A stretch of 7,698 nucleotides of DNA, from positions 1 to 7,698 of the forward strand of contig JAPLIX010000356.1 of assembly GCA_026388865.1 (NCBI GenBank), written 5' to 3'. This DNA is from Pseudomonadota bacterium. Lineage in GTDB: Bacteria; Desulfobacterota; WTBG01; CAIYCZ01. Positions 1 through 6,594 of the stretch are shown piece by piece. The notes beneath the pieces were generated by a model that did not search any database, was not told the DNA's origin, and saw only the letters and a list, made by a program, of their open reading frames with translations. A program made the translations under genes and the position numbers. Within the stretch, counting starts at the first letter, position 1. Each line of letters opens with the position of its first letter.

Positions 1-1
1 G

Positions 2-1699
2 GGCGCAGCGCTCTGTTTTCTGAGCAGCAGCAGGATGCGGGACAGGGCAGCGGGCAAAGCAGCCATCGCGCTGGCGCTGCCGGTGATCGCATTTGGTGTT
101 TACAGCTACTGGTTTAATGCCATCCATGGGCCGACCTACTCATCGCTGCAGCAGTGGCAGTGGATGATAGAAGATGTGAAAAACCCCCTGCGCCTCTTCT
201 CTAAGGCCATGCACCGGCCGTTTCTTATCCTGGAGTTCCTCGGCTTGAGCCTAATCCCGGTCAGCCTTTCGCTGCTGCCCTCGCCGGGCGAGTGGCTGCG
301 GCCGCGGCAGACATCGTACGTGCTGCTGTTCTGCACCGCGGGCGTGGTCTTATTTCTGCTGGAGCACGCGGGAATTTATTCTTCAGTATACACCTGGATG
401 AACGGCTTTCATTTCGCCTATGTCTCGGAATACGGCTATCGCGGTTCTGAGCATGTGCTGCAGCTCTTCTATAAGATTATCGATGTCCTTGCGATATTTT
501 CAATTCTAACGCTCATCTACGGTCTCGTCAAAGCGCGCAACAGCATATCCAGCCGGTCAGCTGCTTCTGTGCTTCCCCTGTTTTTCTTCATGGGAGGGCT
601 GCAGGTGCTGTACCTGCTGCTCGTGCGCTATAAATTTACCCGCTACTATCTGGTCATTATTCCGTTTTTTATTCTCTGGGGCCTGCAGTTTTTAAAAGAG
701 CGCCGCATGCAGAAAAAGTATTTTATTCCCCTGCTTGCAGGCTTCGCGGTGGTATCTGTTATGGGGACACAGGACTTTTTAAGCTTCAACGAAGCGCGCT
801 GGAAACTGGGGGAGAAGCTGCTCGGCAGCGGCATGCCAGCGCGTACCGTGTCGGCAGGATTTCCCTTTGACTGCTGGCACAACATGGACTACTGCCGCGC
901 GCACCCCGCAGATATTGTCCCGCAGAAATATGATATTCCCTGGTGGTTTGAAGAGCTGTTGCCGGCAATGGACGCGCAGTATCTTATCAGCGCTTCGCCG
1001 GTCCCGTCGGGATTCTATTACCTGAAATATTTTTGCACTGACCGCTATACGGTTATTGATGCAGCTGACTATTACAGCCTTCTGTACCTGAAGACCATGA
1101 GGCTTTTTGTCCTCAAAAGAGAGAAGCATTCTGCACCTGAAAAAGCGGGCGAAATGTATTATAATTTTATAAACAACTTCAGCGGGGCACATGTGCGGGA
1201 CAGCGGCCCGGTACCTGCCGGCGGCATAACGATAAGCTCTCTGAATATGGCCACGGGCTCTAAACGCGCGCTTGCGCAGCCGGCGGAAACGCGTGCAACC
1301 TTTCGCCTCGGCCTTCCGCACCAGCCATGCAGGCTCAGGTTCTCCCTGGCACAACTGCCACCGGTTCCGTCGTCAGGAGGGTCCGGCGTCCTGTTTAAAA
1401 TATTTTTGAACAATAACCTGTTGGAGAACCTTTTTGACACGGCAAAAATGGCCGGAGAAGAGCAGCAGATGTCCTTTGTTAAACCGCGCGGCAATTTATT
1501 AAAGCCGCGCATCCTCTATCTCGAGTATCTGCCTCCCCGACACGCTGCTGCTGACAGCGCCCGGGATGAGATAACGCTTGATATGTCACGATTTTCTGGT
1601 ATGACAGTTGAGATTACATTTGCCGTTGAGCCGGGCCCGCAACCCGGTGCGCCGTCAAGCACCGGGCTGTGGGGCGAGCCGGTAATAGAAACATACTGA
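2..1699 (+). CDS. Polytopic membrane protein, GT39/ArnT-like glycosyltransferase with C-terminal beta-sandwich domain (5' partial)
   Basis: The frame is open from base 2, and the residues before the first Met (position 35) look like the end of a membrane helix, so the gene probably starts upstream and this Met is internal. Numbering from that Met, hydrophobic segments lie near residues 9-27, 63-82, 95-110, 149-166, 179-197, 203-220 and 229-245. The segment RYYLVIIPFFILWGL (203-217) resembles the 'RY-L--PF' helix common in GT39/ArnT-like enzymes, which transfer sugars from polyprenyl-phosphate donors at the outer face of the inner membrane. The catalytic N-terminal loops would be outside the window, so activity cannot be judged. 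A soluble region follows, and from about residue 415 to 554 a beta-rich domain ends with LDMSRFSGMTVEITF (515-529), a PGP turn and WGEPVI. This is the pattern of carbohydrate-binding-like beta-sandwiches ('LDLS-aG--V-l-f ... W--P-I'). The membrane-protein call is firm; the family is inferred. Confidence 0.55.
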   Translation, partial: GAALCFLSSSRMRDRAAGKAAIALALPVIAFGVYSYWFNAIHGPTYSSLQQWQWMIEDVKNPLRLFSKAMHRPFLILEFLGLSLIPVSLSLLPSPGEWLRPRQTSYVLLFCTAGVVLFLLEHAGIYSSVYTWMNGFHFAYVSEYGYRGSEHVLQLFYKIIDVLAIFSILTLIYGLVKARNSISSRSAASVLPLFFFMGGLQVLYLLLVRYKFTRYYLVIIPFFILWGLQFLKERRMQKKYFIPLLAGFAVVSVMGTQDFLSFNEARWKLGEKLLGSGMPARTVSAGFPFDCWHNMDYCRAHPADIVPQKYDIPWWFEELLPAMDAQYLISASPVPSGFYYLKYFCTDRYTVIDAADYYSLLYLKTMRLFVLKREKHSAPEKAGEMYYNFINNFSGAHVRDSGPVPAGGITISSLNMATGSKRALAQPAETRATFRLGLPHQPCRLRFSLAQLPPVPSSGGSGVLFKIFLNNNLLENLFDTAKMAGEEQQMSFVKPRGNLLKPRILYLEYLPPRHAAADSARDEITLDMSRFSGMTVEITFAVEPGPQPGAPSSTGLWGEPVIETY

Positions 1700-1801
1700 A
1701 TCAATCCGGCAGCAGGCTGGTCACGCACGGTGGGCAGCACTGCCAGGCAGCCGACTACTAGATCCCGTTAGTCCTTTAGTTGTTATGTTCGCGTTATTTT
1801 G
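1700..1801. other. Spacer after the membrane-protein gene, weak stem-loop only
   Basis: No gene is supported here. The stretch can form a weak nested stem: GGCTG at 1715-1719 with CAGCC at 1748-1752, enclosing GGCA (1733-1736) with TGCC (1741-1744). No T-run follows directly, so it is not a clear intrinsic terminator. No convincing promoter or operator was found. The fold-back repeat begins at its right edge. Confidence 0.3.
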
Positions 1802-1968
1802 GCAAGAAAAATTCGAAACACGAATATCGAAGCACGAAACAAATTAAAAATAAAAATGTTCCAAACCTCAAAACAGCATTGTTCACCAGATTCGTTTTTA
1901 AATTTTTCTTTTTGGTCATTTGAATTTGTTTCGTATTTCTGATTTCGATATTCGGATTTGGTTCTGGC
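1802..1968. repeat. Imperfect fold-back repeat with 7-bp periodic arms (element 1)
   Basis: This is an A-rich left arm and a T-rich right arm around a loop of about 40 nt (1860-1900). Exact pairings are cgaatatcga (1821-1830) with tcgatattcg (1945-1954), and acgaaacaaatt (1834-1845) with aatttgtttcgt (1923-1934). Near-exact pairings are 1846-1857 with 1902-1913 (11 of 12) and GCAAGAA (1802-1808) with TTCTGGC (1962-1968; 6 of 7). The left arm reads as 7-mers ending in CGAA (1811-1817, 1818-1824, 1825-1831, 1832-1838). The right arm reads as 7-mers with a TTC core (1929-1935, 1936-1942, 1943-1949, 1950-1956). It occupies most of the spacer before purL and ends 27 bp before its start codon. It would form a long A/U-rich hairpin in RNA. 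From memory, similar sequences are common as spurious short ORFs in assemblies of uncultured bacteria; the copy number here is unknown. Confidence 0.8.
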
Positions 1969-1995
1969 TTATCCGGGTTAGGGAAAATATAATTT

Positions 1996-4974
1996 ATGGC
2001 ACACCGTATTGAAGTAGGATTTAAATCTGCTATCAGGGATGCGCTGGGAGAAAAAGTGCGCAAGAGGATTAAGGATGACCTCAACATGGCGGTAGCAGCG
2101 GTGCGCACTATTGAAGTCTATACCGTGGACATGGATCTGGGGAGCGATGAGCTTACGGCACTGGCTGCCGGGCCGTTTTCCGATCCCGTCATTCAGGAAT
2201 ACCTGATTGACCGGCCTCTGGCACGGGAGTTTGACTGGCTGATCGAGGTAGGCCTCAGGCCCGGTGTCACTGACAACGTGGGGCGGACCGCACGGGAGGC
2301 GCTGGCGCTGCTGCTCAACAGATCCCCCAGCATTGATGAAAAGGTCTATGCCTCGCGCCAGTATCTCATCTGCGGGGATCTTGACCGGGCAGGGGCAGAG
2401 CACATTGCTAAAGACCTGCTGGCCAATGAGCTGATACAGCATTTTGAAATATTTTCGCGCGCAGCGTTTGATTATGAGCGGGGGGTTCCGGCGAAAGCTC
2501 CGCGGGTCAGGGAAAGCGCGGCCCTTACGGTGGAGGAGATTGATCTTAATGATTCCGCTGAAGAGCTTATGCGCATCAGCAGGGAGCGGCTGCTGGCGCT
2601 CAGTCTTTCCGAGATGAAGGTGCTGCAGGCCTATTTCGCCAGGGAAGATGTCCGCGCGCAGCGACAGCAGGTTGGCCTCGGGGCACGGGCAACCGATGTG
2701 GAGCTGGAAGCACTTGCCCAGACCTGGTCGGAGCATTGCAAACATAAAATTTTCAACGCCGCGATTGAATACGCTGATGAGCGGGGGCAGCAGACGGTCA
2801 TCAACAGCCTGTTTGATACCTATATCAGGGGCGCAACCCGGAAGGTGAGGTCAAAGCTTGGCGACCGTGACTGGTGTGTTTCAGTATTCACCGATAATGC
2901 CGGCATCATTTCCTGGGATGATCACCATAACCTGGTTTTCAAAGTGGAGACCCATAACAGCCCGTCGGCCCTTGACCCCTATGGCGGCGCGCTCACCGGC
3001 ATTGTCGGCGTGAACCGCGATCCGCTGGGCACGGGCAAGGGGTCGCGCCTCATCTTCAATACCGATGTGTTCTGCTTTGCCACACCGTTTTATGAAGAGC
3101 CGCTGCCGCCGCGCATTCTGCATCCCCGGCGAATTTATGAAGGCGTGCGGGAAGGGGTTGAGCACGGCGGCAATAAAAGCGGAATACCGACCGTCAACGG
3201 CAGCATCGTGTTCGATGACCGGTTTCTGGGAAAGCCCCTGGTCTATTGCGGAACTGCCGGCATCATGCCCCGTGAGATTCTCGGCGCGCCTTCGCACACC
3301 AAAGAGGTGCGGCCGGGGGACCTGATTGTCATGACCGGCGGCCGCATTGGAAAAGACGGTATCCATGGCGCAACCTTTTCCTCTGAAGAGCTTCATGAAG
3401 GCTCTCCGGTGACGGCAGTGCAGATAGGAGACCCGATTACCCAGAAGCGGATGATCGATTTTTTGCTTACCGCGCGCGATCGCGGCCTCTACCGCTGTAT
3501 CACTGATAACGGGGCCGGGGGCCTGTCATCTTCGGTGGGAGAAATGGCCCAGCACTCTAACGGCTGCGAGCTGGATCTGAAAGCTGCTCCTCTTAAATAT
3601 GCAGGCCTGCAGCCCTGGGAGATTCTCCTGTCAGAAGCGCAGGAGCGCATGACCCTGGCAGTGCCGCCGAAAGAGCGTGAAGAGTTTATGACCCTGGCAC
3701 AGAACATGGGCGTGGAAGCAACGGTCCTCGGCCATTTTATTGACAGCGGCTATTTTCACATTTTATATGACGGGAAAACCGTCGCCTGCCTGGATATGCA
3801 GTTTCTCCATGCGGGGCTGCCCCGCATGCAGCTCCTTGCCGTGTGGAAGCCGCCCCGGCACCGGGACCCGGAATGTGCTGACCCGGTCGACAGCACGCCG
3901 CTGCTGAAAAAACTGCTTGCGCGCCCGAACATTTGCAGCAAGGAAGCGGTGGTGCGACAGTATGATCACGAAGTGCAGGGGGGAAGCGTGATTAAACCGC
4001 TCTCCGGGATCGCCAATGACGGCCCGTCAGATGCAGCGGTCTTGAGGCCGGTGCTTGACAGTCTGCAGGGAGTGGTGGTGAGCCATGGCATCTGCCCGCG
4101 CTACAGCGACCTGGACACCTACCACATGGTTGCCTGCGCTATTGATGAGGCACTGAGAAATTTTCTTTGCGTGGGGGGAAGCCTTGAGGGTATCGCCGGG
4201 CTTGACAACTTCTGCTGGTGCGATCCTCTGCCGTCAGAAAAAAATCCTGATGCTGAATATAAACTGGCCCAGCTGGTGCGCGCCAACATGGCGCTCTATG
4301 ATTATGCCACAGCCTACATGGTTCCCTTAATCTCGGGAAAAGACAGCATGAAGAATGATTATATCATCGGCGCTCTTAAAATATCAATTCCGCCAACCGT
4401 GCTCTTTTCCATCATCGGAAGAATTGATGATGTGCGCAAGGCCGTTACCATGGACGCGAAGTCAGTCGGAGACCCTGTGTATGTGTTGGGAGAAACCCGT
4501 GATGAGCTGGGAGGGTCTGAGTATTTTTCATTGTATAACAGCATTGGCGCCCAGGTGCCTGCAGTAGACGCAAAAAAGGCGCTTAAGCTCTACCGGAGCC
4601 TGGGCAAAGCCATGTCCCGGGGGCTGGTGCGATCCTGCCACGACTGCTCGGACGGCGGGCTGGGGGTGGCGCTGGCGGAAACAGCGTTTTCCGGCGGGCT
4701 GGGCATGACCGTTGACCTGAAAAAAGTTCCCGCCGCGAAAATCTCGCGCAATGATTTCCTGCTTTTCTCCGAGAGCCAGAGCCGGTTTGTGGTGACGGTT
4801 GCACCGGATGACCGGAAAGACTTTGAGCGCTGCCTGAAGGGAAATATTTTTGCAGAAATCGGCATTGTCGAGAAGGACCCGCAGTTCAGGATTACCGGAC
4901 TCAATGACACCATTGTCATTGAGGCAGGTATCTTTGACCTCAAGGAATCCTGGCAGAAGACCCTGCGGTTTTAA
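1996..4974 (+). CDS. purL: Phosphoribosylformylglycinamidine synthase, PurS-PurL fusion
   Basis: This 992-residue cytosolic enzyme makes FGAM from FGAR, ATP and ammonia (fourth step of purine synthesis); the ammonia would come from PurQ downstream. The N-terminus has two PurS-like segments, RIEVGFKSAIRDALG (4-18) and LIEVGLRPGVTDNVG (82-96), so no free PurS is needed. A linker helix region (about 190-225) follows, then AQTWSEHCKHKIF (241-253), matching the SEHC-HKIF motif of large PurL. Further marks are KVETHN (316-321), GNKSGIPTVNG (392-402), GRIGKDGIHGA (449-459), ITDNGAGGLSS (502-512), SEAQERM (546-552), QYDHEVQGG (655-663), SGKDSM (780-785), HDCSDGGL (882-889) and FSESQSRF (924-931). Both halves of the pseudo-duplicated AIR-synthase-like fold are therefore present. 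The glutaminase domain of the 1,200-1,300-residue forms is absent. KVETHN is followed by S322 where most relatives have His. The ATG at 1996 fits the family N-terminus; AGGG at 1980-1983 is a distant, weak ribosome site. Confidence 0.97.
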   Translation: MAHRIEVGFKSAIRDALGEKVRKRIKDDLNMAVAAVRTIEVYTVDMDLGSDELTALAAGPFSDPVIQEYLIDRPLAREFDWLIEVGLRPGVTDNVGRTAREALALLLNRSPSIDEKVYASRQYLICGDLDRAGAEHIAKDLLANELIQHFEIFSRAAFDYERGVPAKAPRVRESAALTVEEIDLNDSAEELMRISRERLLALSLSEMKVLQAYFAREDVRAQRQQVGLGARATDVELEALAQTWSEHCKHKIFNAAIEYADERGQQTVINSLFDTYIRGATRKVRSKLGDRDWCVSVFTDNAGIISWDDHHNLVFKVETHNSPSALDPYGGALTGIVGVNRDPLGTGKGSRLIFNTDVFCFATPFYEEPLPPRILHPRRIYEGVREGVEHGGNKSGIPTVNGSIVFDDRFLGKPLVYCGTAGIMPREILGAPSHTKEVRPGDLIVMTGGRIGKDGIHGATFSSEELHEGSPVTAVQIGDPITQKRMIDFLLTARDRGLYRCITDNGAGGLSSSVGEMAQHSNGCELDLKAAPLKYAGLQPWEILLSEAQERMTLAVPPKEREEFMTLAQNMGVEATVLGHFIDSGYFHILYDGKTVACLDMQFLHAGLPRMQLLAVWKPPRHRDPECADPVDSTPLLKKLLARPNICSKEAVVRQYDHEVQGGSVIKPLSGIANDGPSDAAVLRPVLDSLQGVVVSHGICPRYSDLDTYHMVACAIDEALRNFLCVGGSLEGIAGLDNFCWCDPLPSEKNPDAEYKLAQLVRANMALYDYATAYMVPLISGKDSMKNDYIIGALKISIPPTVLFSIIGRIDDVRKAVTMDAKSVGDPVYVLGETRDELGGSEYFSLYNSIGAQVPAVDAKKALKLYRSLGKAMSRGLVRSCHDCSDGGLGVALAETAFSGGLGMTVDLKKVPAAKISRNDFLLFSESQSRFVVTVAPDDRKDFERCLKGNIFAEIGIVEKDPQFRITGLNDTIVIEAGIFDLKESWQKTLRF

Positions 4975-4996
4975 GTCGCGCCTTTTTACCATCATA

Positions 4997-5020
4997 CCCG
5001 GAGATGTGCTGAAATCCGGG
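4997..5020 (+). other. Small hairpin in the purL-purQ spacer
   Basis: CCCGGA (4997-5002) pairs with TCCGGG (5015-5020) around a 12-nt loop, 22 bp after the purL stop. The next bases are cccgttattt, with no T-run, so it is unlikely to be a strong intrinsic terminator. It could slow 3' decay of purL mRNA or separate purL from purQ expression. The same spacer has other short dyads: CGGGCCCG (5017-5024) and CACCGTGGTG (5043-5052). No protein site is recognised. Confidence 0.35.
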
Positions 5021-5064
5021 CCCGTTATTTGGATTGACGGGACACCGTGGTGACGTTATAAGAA

Positions 5065-5103
5065 ATGGACGTAATGATTAACGCAGCTGCTTCAATACTA
5101 TGA
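5065..5103 (+). CDS. Possible 12-codon upstream ORF overlapping the purQ start
   Basis: An ATG at 5065 opens a frame encoding MDVMINAAASIL. Its TGA (5101-5103) overlaps the purQ ATG (5100-5102) as ATGA, a classic arrangement for translational coupling. GGTGA at 5049-5053, 11 nt upstream, could be a partial Shine-Dalgarno site, whereas purQ itself has no recognisable one. A second in-frame ATG lies at 5074. A frame this short can arise by chance, and no family resemblance is seen. The call rests only on position. Confidence 0.2.
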   Translation: MDVMINAAASIL

Positions 5104-5924
5104 GCAGAAAGAATATTAGAGCACTCGTGGTTTCGGGGAATGGGACCAACTGCGAGGTGGAGATGGCGCACGCCTGCAGGGTGGGCGGCGCGGATGATGT
5201 AGACATTGTGCACTTCTCGCAGCTCCTGCAGGGAGAAAAATCGCTGCTTGATTATGACTTTCTCAACCTGCCGGGCGGGTTCCTGGACGGGGATGATCTT
5301 GGTTCCGCCAAGGCCCATGCCATACGGCTGCGTTATGCCAGAACCGCTCACGGCGAAAGTCTTTTTGACCACATCCTCACCTTCATACAGCAGGGTAAGA
5401 TTATACTCGGCATCTGTAACGGCTTTCAGCTGCTGGCAAAGCTCGGTCTGGTGCCGGCCCTTAACGGAGCATACGGCACGCAGGCCACCACGCTTACCTT
5501 TAATGATTCAGGAACCTTTGAAGACCGGTGGGCCTATCTTACGGTGAAGGAAAAATCCCCGTGCATTTTCACCCGGGGCTTAAGCAGCCTGTATCTGCCG
5601 GTGCGGCACGGTGAGGGGAAGTTCATACCCGGAGATGCAGCTGTTCTGCAAGAGCTTCAGGACAAGAATCTGGTGGTCGCCCAGTACACTGACCGGAGCT
5701 GCGAAAAGGCGGTGATGGATTACCCGCTCAACCCGAATGGATCGGTGGAGGCAATTGCAGGAATCTGTGATGAGACCGGACGGGTATTCGGCATGATGCC
5801 GCACCCTGAAGCCTATCTGCATTACACTAACCACCCGCGGTGGACGCGTGAGCCGGTTCCGGAAGAGGGCATGGGGGTGGCAATTTTCAGAAACGCAGTA
5901 GAGTACCTGAAAAAAAATTTATAA
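5100..5924 (+). CDS. purQ: Phosphoribosylformylglycinamidine synthase glutaminase subunit PurQ
   Basis: This 274-residue class I glutamine amidotransferase would hydrolyse glutamine and feed ammonia to PurL. The nucleophile is C106 in ILGICNGFQLL (102-112), and the other catalytic residues are H235 and E237 in MMPHPE (232-237). Family motifs are GNGTNCEVE (13-21), LPGGFLDGDDL (57-67), VRHGEGKF (168-175) and NPNGSVEAIAGI (211-222). It is longer than the roughly 220-235-residue PurQ paired with stand-alone PurS, and closer in size to the C-terminal glutaminase domain of large fused enzymes, which fits its fused PurS-PurL partner. The start is fixed because an in-frame TAA lies at 5079-5081 and no other start codon intervenes. 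No Shine-Dalgarno is evident (see the upstream ORF). The last codons include eight A then three T (5910-5920), a possible slippage run that would alter only the final residues. Confidence 0.96.
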   Translation: MSRKNIRALVVSGNGTNCEVEMAHACRVGGADDVDIVHFSQLLQGEKSLLDYDFLNLPGGFLDGDDLGSAKAHAIRLRYARTAHGESLFDHILTFIQQGKIILGICNGFQLLAKLGLVPALNGAYGTQATTLTFNDSGTFEDRWAYLTVKEKSPCIFTRGLSSLYLPVRHGEGKFIPGDAAVLQELQDKNLVVAQYTDRSCEKAVMDYPLNPNGSVEAIAGICDETGRVFGMMPHPEAYLHYTNHPRWTREPVPEEGMGVAIFRNAVEYLKKNL

Positions 5925-5928
5925 GGAC

Positions 5929-6059
5929 AGGGTCCAATCTTTCATTGCGGAATGCAGATTGCAGAATGCGGAATCATCAGGGGAAAACTTGTATTCACCA
6001 ATCCGAATTCCGAAATCCGCAATAGGAAGAACCCTCGAACCCTCGACCCCTTGGACCCT
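5929..6059. repeat. Fold-back repeat with terminal inverted repeats filling the purQ-Nudix gap (element 2)
   Basis: The outer ends are an exact 9-bp inverted repeat, AGGGTCCAA (5929-5937) and TTGGACCCT (6051-6059). Inside, ATTGCGGA (5944-5951) pairs exactly with TCCGCAAT (6016-6023). The left arm is a tandem array of four 7-mers, GCRGAWT (5947-5974). The right arm has three 7-mers with a TCCG core (6000-6020). It begins 4 bp after the purQ stop and ends 10 bp before the Nudix start, so nothing else fits in the gap. There is no transposase, and no clear target-site duplication at the edges. It resembles a small non-autonomous palindromic element more than a regulatory leader, although an RNA hairpin could also act as a 3' stabiliser for purQ. 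Confidence 0.8.
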
Positions 6060-6062
6060 ATT
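6031..6062. repeat. Degenerate 8-bp tandem repeat inside element 2
   Basis: Two exact ACCCTCGA units (6031-6038, 6039-6046) are followed by CCCCTTGG (6047-6054) and ACCCTATT (6055-6062). The last two units contain the right terminal inverted repeat of element 2, so the tandem array and the palindrome share bases. Eight-base pyrimidine-rich units also appear in the third element near 6584-6623. Confidence 0.7.
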
Positions 6063-6069
6063 ATTTATT

Positions 6070-6594
6070 ATGGCACGCAAACAGCTAACATACTGCGGCT
6101 ACTGCGGCACTCCCTACGAGCGCAGGGACCTTGAGGGCAGAACGCGCCTTTACTGCCCCGCCTGTCATGAAGTGCGGTATGAAAATCCCGTACCAGCGGC
6201 AATAGCTTTGGTTCTGAATGAGCAGCGCCAGCTCCTGCTGGGGAAGAGGAAAAACGACCCCCAGCGTGGCCACTGGTGCCTGCCCGGCGGATTTATCGAG
6301 CTGGGCGAGTCAATGGAGCAGGCGGCACTGAGGGAGTTAAAAGAGGAAACAGGCCTTGAGGGTACGATCGTATCGTTTGTTGACTGCTTTTACCAGGAGA
6401 GCCGCTTCTACGGCAGCCTTATTATTTTCGGCTATTTAATTGATATTACGGCAGGAGAGATGCAGGCTGATGATGACCTGGAAGAGGTGCGCTTTTTTGC
6501 GCTCGATGAGCTGCCGGCCCTGGCGTTTGAATCTCACCAGAAGCTGGTGGAGCAGTTAAAAGAAAAGTTAAGAAGTGAAAAGTCAACTCCTTAA
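6070..6594 (+). CDS. Nudix hydrolase with N-terminal zinc ribbon
   Basis: This is a 174-residue soluble protein. An N-terminal zinc ribbon uses C9, C12, C29 and C32 (YCGYCG and YCPAC). The Nudix domain follows from about residue 40, with a complete Nudix box G74-x5-E80-x7-R88-E-L-x-E-E-x-G-L96 that would hold the divalent metal for cleaving a nucleoside-diphosphate-linked compound. The layout matches the zinc-ribbon MutT/ADP-ribose-pyrophosphatase-like group (COG1051 type). The substrate cannot be read from the sequence. It lacks the additional domain of full-length NudC, and the SQPWPFPxS motif of NudC is not seen. An earlier in-frame ATG at 5959 lies within the repeat and gives a tail unlike any Nudix N-terminus, so the start at 6070 is preferred, although no ribosome site is evident. 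The final residues (about 162-174, rich in Lys, Glu and Ser) are encoded by the third repeat. Confidence 0.92.
   Translation: MARKQLTYCGYCGTPYERRDLEGRTRLYCPACHEVRYENPVPAAIALVLNEQRQLLLGKRKNDPQRGHWCLPGGFIELGESMEQAALRELKEETGLEGTIVSFVDCFYQESRFYGSLIIFGYLIDITAGEMQADDDLEEVRFFALDELPALAFESHQKLVEQLKEKLRSEKSTP

Noticed and set aside
779..1354. Long minus-strand frame of 191 codons inside the membrane-protein gene
   Set aside because: It is antisense to a clearly coding region with a good membrane-helix pattern; its own product is basic and featureless.
1988..1993. Perfect TATAAT just before purL
   Set aside because: It ends 2 bp before the purL ATG, so transcription would start inside the coding region, and no acceptable -35 box lies 16-18 bp upstream. 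It is likely chance in A/T-rich DNA.
1794..2108. Minus-strand frame of 104 codons through the spacer before purL
   Set aside because: It runs through the fold-back repeat and into the purL 5' end; its product is low-complexity repeat translation with no domain and no ribosome site.
1978..2745. Minus-strand frame of 255 codons opposite the purL N-terminus
   Set aside because: It is a shadow of purL, whose reading is fixed by strong family motifs.
4975..5099. Separate purS gene between purL and purQ
   Set aside because: The spacer is only 125 bp, no suitable frame is present, and PurS-like sequence is already fused to the PurL N-terminus.
5910..5920. A8T3 run near the purQ stop as a programmed slippage site
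   Set aside because: Slippage would change only the last few residues after all conserved motifs, so no functional outcome is evident.
5947..5974. Possible CRISPR-like repeat
   Set aside because: The units are contiguous 7-mers with no spacers between them, and no cas genes are present.
5959..6069. Earlier in-frame ATG that would extend the Nudix protein by 37 residues
   Set aside because: The added residues are translated from the repeat and do not resemble any Nudix N-terminus; the zinc ribbon begins naturally after the ATG at 6070.
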